NCBI RefSeq assembly: GCF_016786325.1
Contig: NZ_JADWYU010000134.1
Span: 1-46,109 of the forward strand
DNA length: 46,109 bases
DNA from: Frankia nepalensis
GTDB lineage: Bacteria > Actinomycetota > Actinomycetes > Frankiales > Frankiaceae
Reading direction: 5' to 3'
In this document: positions 17,752 through 26,764 of the stretch, in pieces
Numbering within the stretch: the stretch's first letter is position 1
How the letters are laid out: the number at the start of each line of letters is the position of its first letter
Made by a program: the position numbers and the translations under genes
The notes under the pieces: model-generated
Told to the model about the DNA's origin: nothing
The model's input: the letters and a program-made list of their open reading frames with translations, nothing else
Databases searched by the model: none

Positions 17752-19218
17752 ATGACGTGGCCGCGCGAGCCGTGGCCGGTCGGCCGGCGGGAACCGTCGC
17801 CGCGAGGCAACGACCCCCGGGAGGACTTTGGCCAGGCGGGCCCACACCGCGGACCGGGGCCAGGCCGGCGGGAACCCGCTGGTCGGGGTGGTGCCCGAGC
17901 CGGCGGGCCCGGGCGGCCAGGGGTCCCGCCCGCCGGGCCGCCTCCGAGAGGCGCGGTCGGCGGCGCGAACCAGGGCGGAGTTCCCCACGGGGACCCGTAC
18001 CGCGCCGCGCCCGGCCAGGGGTACCCGTATCGGGAGCCGGGGACGGACCATCCGCCCGGCGAGCCCGCGCGGCGCGAGAGCGGCGCCCGCCGGGTCGTCA
18101 CGATCGTCGCGGCGGTGTGCGCGCTCGCGGTGCTGCTGGTCGCTGGCACCGGCTGGGCGGTGATCCGCCACTACGACGGCAAGGTGAGCCATGTCACGCT
18201 GCGGCTCGATGGCGTCGATCGACCCGAGGCGGCCGGGGGCGGTACCCGCAACATCCTGCTGGTCGGTTCGGACACGCGGGCGGGCGCCAACGGTGGGTTC
18301 GGCGACGTCGAAGGCCAGCGGTCGGACACCACCATCCTCGCCCACCTGGACAAGGACGGGTCGACGACGCTCGTCTCCTTCCCTCGGGACCTGTGGCTGA
18401 CGATCCCGGCCTACACCGACTCCGATGGCACCGAGCACCAGGAACAGGAGTCCAAACTCAACGCCGCGTTCGCCCTGGGCGGCCCCTCACTGCTGGTCCG
18501 CACTCTGGAGACGTTCACGGGGATCCGGATCGACCACTACGCCCAGGTGGACTTCTCCGGCTTTCAGCAGATCACCGACGCGCTGGGCGGCGTGACCGTC
18601 TGCGTGAAGGAGCTACCGGAGTCGCTCAAGGCCCAGGGCTTCGACAATCTGAACGACAAGATGTCGGGCTGGTCAGGCCAGGTCGGCGACAACCGGCTCG
18701 ACGGCGCCCGGGCGCTCGCCTTCGTGCGGCAGCGCTACGGCCTGCCCGAGGGTGACCTGGACCGGATCCGCCGCCAGCAGCAGTTCCTCGGCGTCGTCTT
18801 CCACGCCCTCACGGCCGGCTCGACGCTGGTGAACCCGCCGCGCATCCGCGCGGTGCTGAACGCGGCCACCCAGGCGCTGACCTTGGACACCGGTACCAGC
18901 CTGATCGATCTGCAACCGCTCGCGCTGCGGATGCAGGGCGTGGCCTCCGGCGGCGTCGCGTTCAAGACCGTGCCGGCCGCCCCGGGAAACCGCGCGAACC
19001 AGTCAGTGTTGGTGGTCGACCCGGGTGAGCTCGAGACCCTGCTCGCCCCGCTGCGGCCCGGCGGCGGCTCGGCGGCGGGCGCCGGGCTGGTGACCCGCCG
19101 CGCGGTACCGGCCGCGGCCGGGCCGGTCGCCGTCCGCCGCGCCTCGCTGGTCGCCAACTCGGCCCAGGCTCAGGCCCAGCAGGCTCCGCCACCCGCCGCC
19201 TCGTCCTGTACCTACTAA
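17752..19218 (+). CDS. LytR-CpsA-Psr (LCP) family glycopolymer transferase
   Basis: 488 residues. A ~110-residue Pro/Gly/Arg-rich cytoplasmic N-terminus precedes a single membrane helix (~115-138, VVTIVAAVCALAVLLVAGTG). An extracellular LCP domain starts at ILLVGSDTRAG (~168), with SDTTILAHLD, LVSFPRDLW (~207) and FVRQRYGLPEGDLDRIRRQQ (~322). LCP enzymes move lipid-linked polymers onto peptidoglycan; in mycolata they join arabinogalactan, elsewhere teichoic acids or capsule. The exact polymer cannot be told here. ATG is supported by GGGGAGG eight bases upstream. The C-terminus is Ala/Gln-rich and ends with a Cys-containing SSCTY. Confidence 0.92.
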   Translation: MTWPREPWPVGRREPSPRGNDPREDFGQAGPHRGPGPGRREPAGRGGARAGGPGRPGVPPAGPPPRGAVGGANQGGVPHGDPYRAAPGQGYPYREPGTDHPPGEPARRESGARRVVTIVAAVCALAVLLVAGTGWAVIRHYDGKVSHVTLRLDGVDRPEAAGGGTRNILLVGSDTRAGANGGFGDVEGQRSDTTILAHLDKDGSTTLVSFPRDLWLTIPAYTDSDGTEHQEQESKLNAAFALGGPSLLVRTLETFTGIRIDHYAQVDFSGFQQITDALGGVTVCVKELPESLKAQGFDNLNDKMSGWSGQVGDNRLDGARALAFVRQRYGLPEGDLDRIRRQQQFLGVVFHALTAGSTLVNPPRIRAVLNAATQALTLDTGTSLIDLQPLALRMQGVASGGVAFKTVPAAPGNRANQSVLVVDPGELETLLAPLRPGGGSAAGAGLVTRRAVPAAAGPVAVRRASLVANSAQAQAQQAPPPAASSCTY

Positions 19219-19240
19219 GGGCCCTCGTCCTAGGGGCCCT
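19218..19240 (+). terminator. Terminator after the LCP gene
   Basis: AGGGCCC / GGGCCCT, a 7-bp stem with a 9-base loop beginning on the last base of the stop codon. Confidence 0.6.
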
Positions 19241-19299
19241 CTCCGCGTCTCGCCCTGGTCGCTCCAGGAAGCGCGCGGCCGCCGTGGCGGCGGTCCGCG

Positions 19300-21096
19300 T
19301 CAGCCGGACGGCGCCGCGCCCTGGTCCCGCGGCTTGCCGGTCCCCGTGGTGTCGCCGGGTGGGCCGGCCGTGGGAGCGGCCGCCCGAGACTGGTCCGTGT
19401 CCACCGACTGCCCGGCGTCCACCGGCTGCCCGGCGCCGTCCGCGGGAGGCGCCGCGGCGGAGGAGTCCGCCCCACGCTGGTCCAGCGCGGCGTTGAGCTC
19501 CGCGCCGAGCAGCACCGCCAGCCCCGTGATGTAGAAGAACAGCAGGGCGGCGACCGGAGCGGCCAATGAGCCGTAGACCTGCTGCTCGCCGAACACCCAC
19601 TCCAGGTACACCCGGAGCAGGTAGCTGCCGACCAGCCAGCCGACCAGCGCGAACACCGCCCCGGGAAGGGCCCGCCGCCACGGCCGGCGCTCCGGCAGCG
19701 ACTGGTGGTAGAGCGACGCCAGCATCGCCAGCGCCAGGACGGCCACGATCGGCCAGAACACCTGCCGCAGGAACAGCCCGACGAGTGGGTGACGGTTGGC
19801 GTGCAGCAGGTTCGCGAGCATGCCCGGCCCGAGCACCAGCGCCGGTAGGATGATCACTCCGGTGATCACCTGGGCGAGGTACAACCGCAGCGCCACGAGC
19901 CGGCTGCGCACGGCGGAACGCAGGTCCCGCTGGCCGTAGGCGATCGTGATGGTGTTGACGTACGTCGCCATCGCCGTCGAGCCGGTCCACAGCGACAGCA
20001 CGAAACCGATCGAGATCACGTCGGGCCGGCCGTGCGAGAGGATCTGGTTCACGGTTGGGAGCACCACGTCGTCGATGACCGTCGCGGTCAGCAGGTCGTC
20101 CGCGCCGCGTCGCAGGCTTTCGCGGATGCTCTCGATGGCGTCCGAGCCGAGCGCGTCGGCGATATAGCCGATCGTGCCCAGCAGGGCGAGCAGCAGCGGC
20201 GGCAGCGACAGCAGCTGCCAGAAGCCGGCCTCGGCCGCGAGTCCCAGCACCCGGTCGCGCCAGGCGTTGGAGGCGGCCCGGACGACGACCCGCCAGGCCG
20301 CGACCGCGCGGCGGCGCGCGCCCGAGGCCAGCCGCCGCGCCACCGTCGCGCGTGCCCGAGTTCCGGGGTGGTCTCCGAGAGCGGTGCCGGGGTCGCCGCC
20401 CGCGCCGGTGCGCGCGCCGTCACTGTCTCCGTCGGGGTCGCTGTCTCCGTCAGGGGCGGTGTCTCCCGCGGGGTCGGTGTCTTCGTTGGAGTCCGGGTCC
20501 GCGCCGGCGCGCGCGCCGGCGCCGGCCTCCGCTCCGGAGCCGGCGAAGGACGCCGACGGCCCGCCGCCCTCGCCTGGTTGGTCGTCGCCCGGTTGGCGGT
20601 CGCCCGCCTCGGGGTGGTCCATGCCCAGCCCCGCGCCGGCCGAGCCGTCGATGGCCGGAGGACCCTCTCCCGAGAGTTCCTGATGGGTGCCGCGGGCCGG
20701 GGCGTCGTCACCGGCCGTCTGGTCACCGCCTGTCTGGGGACCGGTCGTCCCGTCGCCCGCCGGAGCGTCGGCCGGGGCCTCGTCGGTCGGTCCGGCCGGC
20801 CTCGTCCGGCCGCCGGCGAGCCCGTTGGTCTGGGTGGGCCCGTTGGTCTGGGTGGGATCGACCTGCCCGTCGCCGTGCGGGACGCTGCCCGCCTGATCGG
20901 CGTCGGCGGCGGGTTTCAAGCGGCGGCCTCGCCGCCAGCGTGGGGGCATCGGTAACCGCGACCGTGACCTGACCGACGCGACCACCTCGGCGCCCGCCGA
21001 GTGAGGCGCGCGCTCCTCCCGCGAGCCGGCGTGTGCCGACCCGAGCAGGAAGGGGGCCGGCCCCACCGGGGGCGCGGGCTCGTTGGCCGTGGTCAC
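19300..21096 (-). CDS. YihY/BrkB family membrane protein with long disordered N-terminus
   Basis: 598 residues from GTG. The ~270-residue N-terminal region is disordered, with TQTNG repeats and an Asp-rich run of DxD units near 195-232. The membrane domain (~277-530) has about six hydrophobic segments, including FWQLLSLPPLLLALLGTIGY and LLFFYITGLAVLLGAELNAAL, typical of BrkB/YihY proteins. Function of this family is poorly known (integral membrane, once thought to be RNase BN). An Ala/Asp/Gln tail follows. The start is uncertain: GTG at 21096 has TACGGT seven bases before it, and ATG at 20949 (MPPRWRRGRR) is the alternative. Confidence 0.8.
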   Translation of the reverse strand: MTTANEPAPPVGPAPFLLGSAHAGSREERAPHSAGAEVVASVRSRSRLPMPPRWRRGRRLKPAADADQAGSVPHGDGQVDPTQTNGPTQTNGLAGGRTRPAGPTDEAPADAPAGDGTTGPQTGGDQTAGDDAPARGTHQELSGEGPPAIDGSAGAGLGMDHPEAGDRQPGDDQPGEGGGPSASFAGSGAEAGAGARAGADPDSNEDTDPAGDTAPDGDSDPDGDSDGARTGAGGDPGTALGDHPGTRARATVARRLASGARRRAVAAWRVVVRAASNAWRDRVLGLAAEAGFWQLLSLPPLLLALLGTIGYIADALGSDAIESIRESLRRGADDLLTATVIDDVVLPTVNQILSHGRPDVISIGFVLSLWTGSTAMATYVNTITIAYGQRDLRSAVRSRLVALRLYLAQVITGVIILPALVLGPGMLANLLHANRHPLVGLFLRQVFWPIVAVLALAMLASLYHQSLPERRPWRRALPGAVFALVGWLVGSYLLRVYLEWVFGEQQVYGSLAAPVAALLFFYITGLAVLLGAELNAALDQRGADSSAAAPPADGAGQPVDAGQSVDTDQSRAAAPTAGPPGDTTGTGKPRDQGAAPSG

Positions 21097-21103
21097 GGCC
21101 CCA

Positions 21104-21109
21104 ACCGTA
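21104..21109 (-). promoter_or_regulatory. -10 box TACGGT for leaderless BrkB-like gene
   Basis: On the minus strand TACGGT, then TGGGGCC (seven bases), then GTG. The match supports the upstream start of this gene. Confidence 0.4.
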
Positions 21110-21306
21110 CGGGCTTGGCGGCCACCCGTTGTGGACGATGCGGCGGTCGGCACCCTTGTCCAACCTTCGGAGTGCCAGCTCATCCGAAGGTGTGCCCGCG
21201 AAGTTCCCTCGTTGTTGCCGAGGAGTCATCCGCCGGCCACGGGCGGCTGGGCACACCACCTTCAGGTGGTCCCCGGTGGCGCCCTGGCGGCGGGCCGGAA
21301 GACGGC

Positions 21307-21339
21307 GGAGGGCATGTCGCCGCCCGCGACATGCCCTCC
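21307..21339 (-). terminator. Perfect 14-bp hairpin between two minus-strand genes
   Basis: GGAGGGCATGTCGC, loop CGCCC, GCGACATGCCCTCC. It lies downstream of the DUF7455 gene and upstream of the BrkB-like gene. The stem is perfect and long. It could be a second terminator or a structured RNA. Confidence 0.55.
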
Positions 21340-21533
21340 ATGGCCACTGCTCGGTGAGCTGGGACTGTTCAGTTAGCTGGTGGGACCGTCCGCGGCCGGA
21401 GATCGTGGCTCCGTCGTGGTGGTCCGGGTACGTACCGCGACTGTCCCGCGCTAGGCGCGGCCCACGCCGCGGTCCGCGGACATGGTCGGACAGTCAGCTC
21501 ACGGGCGCCTCGGCGATGCCGCTCCGAAGAGGT

Positions 21534-21568
21534 CTCCCACCGGTCTCGGCCGCGCGGACCGGTGGGAG
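21534..21568 (-). terminator. Terminator after the DUF7455 gene
   Basis: Perfect 12-bp stem CTCCCACCGGTC / GACCGGTGGGAG with an 11-base loop, about 20 bases past the stop on the minus strand. Confidence 0.75.
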
Positions 21569-21589
21569 CCTCCACGAACGCGGAAAGCC

Positions 21590-21787
21590 TCAGACAGTGA
21601 GCTTGTCGGTCTCGTCGTGGTACTCGACAGCCATCTCGCGGAGCTTGGAATCGTGCGACTTGGCGTGGTGCCGGCAGAACAACAGGTCGCTGCCGCCGGG
21701 CAGGACGACACGCACGTACGCCTGGGCGCCGCACCTGTCGCACCTGTCGAGGTTGGTCAGCGTCGGCTTGGTGGTAGTACCAGTCAC
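21590..21787 (-). CDS. Small zinc-ribbon-like protein (DUF7455 type)
   Basis: 65 residues. The core CDRCGAQAYVRVVLPGG followed by LLFCRHHAKSH gives a CxxC...CxxH set of likely metal ligands, and the C-terminus KLREMAVEYHDETDKL is the usual ending in actinobacterial homologues. Function is unknown in the family. The GTG start is chosen because GGAGAGGGT lies immediately upstream; the frame extends 33 codons further without support. A terminator hairpin follows the gene, so it appears to be transcribed alone. Confidence 0.85.
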   Translation of the reverse strand: MTGTTTKPTLTNLDRCDRCGAQAYVRVVLPGGSDLLFCRHHAKSHDSKLREMAVEYHDETDKLTV

Positions 21788-22104
21788 ACCCTCTCCAACT
21801 GTGTCCGGCGGCCAGACGTTCCAGCCTGGCCGTGTGAGCGGTCCCTCACATTTCGCTAGGACCTCCGGCCACGCGACGTCGATCATGATCGCGTGGCGTC
21901 CGGGTCATGCCGGCTGGAGTGGCGCCGTTGCGTCCAGAGCGGCCTTACCGCGTCCCGTTGGGTCTCGCCCTTGTGACCGCCGAGACAACCGTCTTCGTCA
22001 CCCAAGGATCGTCGGGTACCTCTGCCAGGATGCCCGGGATCACAAACTGTGACCTTCGAGTTCGCCTGGTATAGGCCCTTGGTCCCGTTCCCCGTTCCAG
22101 GGGT
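21788..22104. other. Gap between sepH and the DUF7455 gene
   Basis: No gene is supportable. A GATCATGATC palindrome occurs near 21882. The promoter of the DUF7455 gene should be here but is not obvious. Confidence 0.45.
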
Positions 22105-22124
22105 CCGAGGGGTTGCCCCCTCGG
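22105..22124 (-). terminator. Terminator after sepH
   Basis: CCGAGGGG-TTGC-CCCCTCGG, an 8-bp stem fourteen bases past the sepH stop. Confidence 0.7.
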
Positions 22125-22137
22125 GGGTTCCGCCCGC

Positions 22138-24906
22138 CTACGTGCGACGAGCGCCAAAGACGATGTCATCCCATGCTGGCACCGACTTGCGTCCGCGTCG
22201 ACCGCCTCCGGCACGTTCGCCGGTGCGCGGGGCGTTGCGAGGGCGGTTCGATGGCTGGGCCGTCCCGTTCCCCTCACCTTCCGTAGTGGCCGATCCGGGC
22301 GTCCTGTCCTGGTTCTTCCCAGTGGACTTCTCCGGTTTGTCCGACTTTTCGCCGGCCTTCGCCGCCGCGGCGGCGGACGCCGCGCGGGTGCCCGCGGCTC
22401 CAGGAGTTTTTTTCGTCACGTCGCCCTTCGCGGCGGCCGGCTTGGCCATCCCGGCGCCCTCCTCAGCCGACGCGCGGCGGGCCTGGGCCGAGGAAGCAGG
22501 CACCTTGGCGGGCGTCTCGGCCGCCGGCGGGCCGGCGGCTGGGCTCTCGGCGGCCGGTGGCTCGTCCTCGGCGAGGTCGACGGCGGCCTCCGCCCCCTCC
22601 GCCGGGCCGGCGGAGGGGGGAACCGGCTCCGCGACCGCCCTGGCGGCCTCCAGCGTGCTCGTGGCGCCCTGGACGGCGGCCAAGGCGCCCACGACGTCCT
22701 CGGCCGCGTGGAGGGTCTCAGAGACGGCCTCAGCGGCCTCCGCCACGGGGGGCGCCGTCGAGGCCGGCGTGCCGCGGGCGGGCCGGGGTGGCGCGACCGC
22801 GCGCCGTGGCGCTCGCGGGGCCGCCAGGGCCGGTCCGGCCGTGGCGACGGGCTCGACCTCGACGGGCTCGACCTCGACCGGCTCGATCCCGGTCGGCTCG
22901 GCGTCGAGGTCGGCGGCGGTGACGGGCGCGCTCATGCCGGGCTGCCTGGCTCGGCCGTCGATGGCCGAGCCCTCGGCCGGGGCGTCAGGGGCCACGGCGT
23001 CAGGGGCCAGGGAGTCGGGGGCTGGGGACCCGGGGACGCCCGCTCGCGCCGTGGCCGTGGCGCCGCGCGCCGCGGGCGGGAGCGTGGCCGGGGACGGCGG
23101 CGAACCGGGAGCGACGGGTGACGCATCGGCGGCGGGTGGCTCGTTCACGGCGGGCCGGACTGGGTCCGGCTCGGCGACCGGCCGGGCCGGCACCGCGGCC
23201 CGTGGCGGGGCCGCCGGCCGGGGCGGTACCGGCCGCGGCGGCGCGGTGGCCGCGCGGGGCGGCGCCGTCGCGGGCCGCGGCACCGCCGGCCTCGGTGGGC
23301 TCAGGTGGTCCGCCGGCTCATCGAACAGGTCGGCGTCCATCCCGAGGTCCAGATCGGTGTCATCCCGCTCCGGCCAGCGGCGCCCCTCCAGCGGCCGGGT
23401 CGGCCGTGGGTCGAGAGCGGGCGGCCTGGCCGGGCGGTGCGTCGCGGCCGGGCGGGGTGGGCGGCCGGCCGGCGGCGCGAACGGAACCCCGAGATCGAGA
23501 TCGTCCGCTGGCGGCTGGCCGAAGCGCGCCCCGGCGGCGGGGTGCTCGGGCGCGGGGAACCGGAAGGGGCCGGCCGCCGGCGGCGGTCCCGCCGGGCCGG
23601 CCGGTTCCGCCCGTCCGACACCCGTCTCGAACGGGCCCGTGGGGAACGGCTCGTCGAACGGCTCCCGACCGAACGGGTGGGCGCCGGTGGGTTCCGCGGC
23701 ATACGGGTCGCCTGGGAACGGGGCGAACGGGCGGTCCTCGGCGTCGTGCGCCGGGACTGGCGGATAGCCCGCCGGGGCGGGTCGTTCCGACGGATAGCCA
23801 CCCCGGGGCTCCTGCCGGACCGGCGGCGGGGTCCCCGCGGGGTCGGCGAAGCCAACGGTCCCCCCGGCGGGTCCGGCGTAGCGGTCCGGCCGTGGCGGCT
23901 GCGGGTAGCCGAGCGGGTCCTGGTAGGGACCGCCCGGCGCGCCCGTCACCGGCCCGGCCCCGTCCTGAGGCGGCTGGTGCTCCGCCGGGTAGCCGGCCGA
24001 CGGGTAGCGGGCCGCCGGCTGATGAGCCGCCGGGTAGAGCCGCTCCGGGGGCGCCGGCGCGGCAGGGAAGGCCGCCGGCGGGTAGGGGGCCGCCGGGTAC
24101 GGCATCGCTGGGTATGGAGGGTGCTCTGCCGCCGGGCCCTGCGCTTCCGGGTACTCGGCCGCGGGGAAGGGCGCCGGCTGGGCGTAGCGGGGGCGCGCCT
24201 CGGTGGCGGGCGCGGTCGCCGGGCGAGGTTCGACGGGCGCCCGCTCGCGCATCGGGTCGGGCACCAGGGCCAGCGCTGGAGGGCTCTGACGAGCGGCGGC
24301 CGGCGCGTTCGCGGCCGGCGCGAGCCCCGCCGCCTGGCCGTCGGCCGGGTCGGGAGCGACCAGCGCGCGGGCCGCGTCGTCGTGCGGCCGTACCCGGCGG
24401 ACCACCGGGTCCCAGGTCCACCGGGCGCACCGGCTCTCCGAGGTGAGCTGCACCAGCCAGATCCCGTCCACCCGCCGCCAGGCGTCCCACTGGGCGGCTT
24501 CCGGGTCGTCCTGCCCGGCCAGCAGGCGGGCGTCGACGACCTCGCCGAGCGGACGCCCGGGCGCGCCGCCCGGATCCTTCGGCAGCAGCGCCGCTCGGGC
24601 CTCCTGCACGACCCGAGCGCGTTCGGCCAGCACGGGTCCCTCGTAGCGCTCGACCCGCTCGACCGGGATTCCCGCGGCGCGCGCGACGTCCGCCGCGGTC
24701 TCGCCGGCCCGCAGCCGGGCCTGGATCTCCCGCGGGGTCAGCGCGCTCTCGGTGCGGACCTCGCTGCGCCGCGCGCCGCGCAGCGCCGAGCGCAGCCGGT
24801 CATCGACGGGCACCCGGAACTGCTCGGCGTCGGACCGGCCGTTCGCGTCGGCGAGCACGAGGTAGCCGCCGTCCTCGCTGAGTGCGACCGCCCGCAGCTC
24901 GCGCAT
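22138..24906 (-). CDS. sepH: Septation protein SepH, much enlarged
   Basis: 922 residues. SepH is an actinobacterial FtsZ-binding protein that promotes Z-ring assembly. The conserved N-terminal domain (~1-170) starts MRELRAVALSEDGGYLVL and has a helix-turn-helix-like stretch, LTPREIQARLRAGETAADVA. The conserved C-terminal tail SVPAWDDIVFG is present. Between them lie ~700 residues of Pro/Ala/Tyr/Glu-rich sequence with AYP-like and PRP-like repeats. Streptomyces SepH is roughly 350 residues, so the linker is the unusual part. ATG is supported by GGGAGGAG upstream. A short ORF with a good ribosome-binding site lies 149 bases upstream on the same strand. Confidence 0.92.
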   Translation of the reverse strand: MRELRAVALSEDGGYLVLADANGRSDAEQFRVPVDDRLRSALRGARRSEVRTESALTPREIQARLRAGETAADVARAAGIPVERVERYEGPVLAERARVVQEARAALLPKDPGGAPGRPLGEVVDARLLAGQDDPEAAQWDAWRRVDGIWLVQLTSESRCARWTWDPVVRRVRPHDDAARALVAPDPADGQAAGLAPAANAPAAARQSPPALALVPDPMRERAPVEPRPATAPATEARPRYAQPAPFPAAEYPEAQGPAAEHPPYPAMPYPAAPYPPAAFPAAPAPPERLYPAAHQPAARYPSAGYPAEHQPPQDGAGPVTGAPGGPYQDPLGYPQPPRPDRYAGPAGGTVGFADPAGTPPPVRQEPRGGYPSERPAPAGYPPVPAHDAEDRPFAPFPGDPYAAEPTGAHPFGREPFDEPFPTGPFETGVGRAEPAGPAGPPPAAGPFRFPAPEHPAAGARFGQPPADDLDLGVPFAPPAGRPPRPAATHRPARPPALDPRPTRPLEGRRWPERDDTDLDLGMDADLFDEPADHLSPPRPAVPRPATAPPRAATAPPRPVPPRPAAPPRAAVPARPVAEPDPVRPAVNEPPAADASPVAPGSPPSPATLPPAARGATATARAGVPGSPAPDSLAPDAVAPDAPAEGSAIDGRARQPGMSAPVTAADLDAEPTGIEPVEVEPVEVEPVATAGPALAAPRAPRRAVAPPRPARGTPASTAPPVAEAAEAVSETLHAAEDVVGALAAVQGATSTLEAARAVAEPVPPSAGPAEGAEAAVDLAEDEPPAAESPAAGPPAAETPAKVPASSAQARRASAEEGAGMAKPAAAKGDVTKKTPGAAGTRAASAAAAAKAGEKSDKPEKSTGKNQDRTPGSATTEGEGNGTAQPSNRPRNAPRTGERAGGGRRGRKSVPAWDDIVFGARRT

Positions 24907-25055
24907 GGCGCCATCTCCTCCCGTCACCGCCGTACCGCCCGTGCCCGGCCGGCGCCCGCGCCGTGGTCATACTGGCCCACAGCCGCCCACCGCCGGCGGG
25001 CCGTGGCCCGCCGCACATCGTCGCGCGTCGCCGCCGCCGGGGCGCACCGAACCCG

Positions 25056-25196
25056 TCAGGTGCGCCGAACCCGTCCCCGGTTGGGCCGGGTGAAGGTCCT
25101 CGGGGTGGTGGCCGTGGAAGCGATGGGCGCGCGGACGAGGAGCCCGCGACGGTGTGCCCCAGGACAGCGGCCGCGGCTGGCGCGACCAAAAAGCAT
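25056..25196 (-). CDS. 46-residue Arg-rich ORF with consensus Shine-Dalgarno
   Basis: AAAGGAGGTG sits six bases before the ATG, the best ribosome-binding site in the window. The product begins MLFGRASRGRCPGAHRRGLL, has one Cys, many Arg and a Thr/Pro-rich end (STATTPRTFTRPNRGR). I do not recognise it. It could be a small basic protein or a leader peptide for sepH, which starts 149 bases downstream. No membrane segment is present. Confidence 0.5.
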   Translation of the reverse strand: MLFGRASRGRCPGAHRRGLLVRAPIASTATTPRTFTRPNRGRVRRT

Positions 25197-25569
25197 GGTC
25201 GCACCTCCTTTGGCCGGCTGGCCCGTGCCGGGCACCGACACGCCTAGTCTGCCGCCATGACCGGGTCGCGGCGATGTTCACCGGGCCGTCCCGGCGTGTC
25301 GCGGGAGCGCGGAGCGCCCCCGCGTGGGCGGACGCTCCGTGCCCGCCCGGACCCGCGCCGAAGTCGGTCCGCGCAGCCGCGGCCGCAGCCGCGGCCGAGT
25401 CCGATCCCGATCACGGGTCGGGCGGGTGGCTGGGCTGGCGCGGGCAGGCCGCCGTCGCCTGGCGCTTCGCGTTCGATCGCCGTGCGGGCCCGGCCAGCCA
25501 GGCGCCGTGTCCACGGGACGGCGCTCTCAGGGCGGAGCGGCTCGCGACCGTGGCCTGGGGATCGGCTGC
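25197..25569. other. Gap between the small ORF and ppgK
   Basis: No supportable gene. On the minus strand CAGACT (near 25248) could be a -10 for the small ORF. It is runs of GC-rich sequence otherwise. Confidence 0.4.
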
Positions 25570-26385
25570 TCAGGGGCGGCGGCCGCCGGGCGGGCGGGTG
25601 GCCGGCGGGCGTCGGCGGACGGCCCGAGACGGGACGCGCGGGCGGGTCTGGTCGACGCCCGCGGACATCGCCGCCCCGATGATCCCTGCCTCGTTGCGCA
25701 GCTGGGCTGGCACGACCTTGGTCTGCACCGTGAGCAGGTGGAGGAACTTGTCGGCCCGCTTGCTCACCCCGCCGCCAATGATGATCAGGTCGGGCCACAG
25801 CAGCGCCTCGAGGTGGCCCAGGTAGCGGCTGACGCGCTTCGCCCAGTGCTCCCAGGACAGGTCCTCACGCTCACGGGCGGCGTCGGAGGCCCGGGTCTCC
25901 GCGTCGTGGCCCCCGAGCTCCAGGTGCCCGAGCTCGGTGTTCGGGATGAGCTGCCCGTGCAGGAACAGCGCGGTGCCGATGCCCGTCCCGAACGTGGTCA
26001 TCACGACCAGCCCAGGCACGTCGCGTCCGACACCGAACGCCATCTCGGCCACGCCGGCCGCGTCCGCGTCGTTGATCACCGTGATCTCCCGGCCGCTGAG
26101 CGGCTCGGCGAGCGTGGTGGCGACGTCGGTACCGATCCAGCTTGACGAGACGTTCGCCGCCGTCTGGGCGACTCCGCCCCGCACGACAGCGGGGAAGGCG
26201 ACGCCGACGGGGCCCTGCCAGCCGAACTGCCCGACCACCTCGGCCACCACCGCGGCGACGGCGGCGGGCTCGGCAGGACTTGGGGTGGGCAGGCGCACCC
26301 GCGGCGCGACCAGGGTGCCGTCGTCGGTCTCCACCGGCGCGCCCTTGATGCCGGACCCACCGATGTCGACCCCGAAGACCCGCAT
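25570..26385 (-). CDS. ppgK: Polyphosphate glucokinase (ROK family)
   Basis: 271 residues. It phosphorylates glucose with polyphosphate or ATP in the cytosol. The phosphate-binding motif [10 protein letters not shown] is at the N-terminus, followed by NDADAAG and the glucose-binding GTGIGTALF segment, [10 protein letters not shown], and the [10 protein letters not shown] and [10 protein letters not shown] motifs, all as in actinobacterial PpgK. The last ~25 residues are Arg/Pro-rich and not conserved. The start follows AGAGAGGG with short spacing. Transcribed alone; upstream is the gap shared with moaA. Confidence 0.95.
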   Translation of the reverse strand: MRVFGVDIGGSGIKGAPVETDDGTLVAPRVRLPTPSPAEPAAVAAVVAEVVGQFGWQGPVGVAFPAVVRGGVAQTAANVSSSWIGTDVATTLAEPLSGREITVINDADAAGVAEMAFGVGRDVPGLVVMTTFGTGIGTALFLHGQLIPNTELGHLELGGHDAETRASDAAREREDLSWEHWAKRVSRYLGHLEALLWPDLIIIGGGVSKRADKFLHLLTVQTKVVPAQLRNEAGIIGAAMSAGVDQTRPRVPSRAVRRRPPATRPPGGRRP

Positions 26386-26751
26386 CCGTTCCCTCTCTAT
26401 CTCCGGCGCTGTTCCCGGCGCTCCACGCGCCGGAAGCCGGCACCGTCGCGGTCATTCCACCGTCCCACGACCGCCGATGCCCGTGCCGCCGTCTCCGGGT
26501 AGTTCGCTGCGTGGCCGCCGCCGGCTGACCCGCTCGCGCGGGCCGGTCCTCGCGGCCCGTGGCGGCCCGGCCCAGTGCCGGGTGGCATGCCTCGAGCGCG
26601 CGACGGTAGGCGTGGCCAGGGGTGGACGGCCCGAAGTTCAGGCCATTGGTCCTGAAAGCCGCTGACCAGTGGCGGCCTGGCGACTTCGCCGTGCCGCCGT
26701 AGTGTCCCAGGCCTGGCGGCGCTACCGCGACCGCCTGTCGGCGCGCGCCCA
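26386..26751. other. Divergent gap between ppgK and moaA
   Basis: About 370 bases. No gene is supported. It should hold the ppgK promoter; the only clear element is the moaA -10 at its right end. Confidence 0.45.
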
Positions 26752-26757
26752 TACGCT
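26752..26757 (+). promoter_or_regulatory. -10 box TACGCT for leaderless moaA
   Basis: TACGCT, then GTTGGAC (seven bases), then the GTG start. No ribosome-binding site. Confidence 0.5.
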
Positions 26758-26764
26758 GTTGGAC

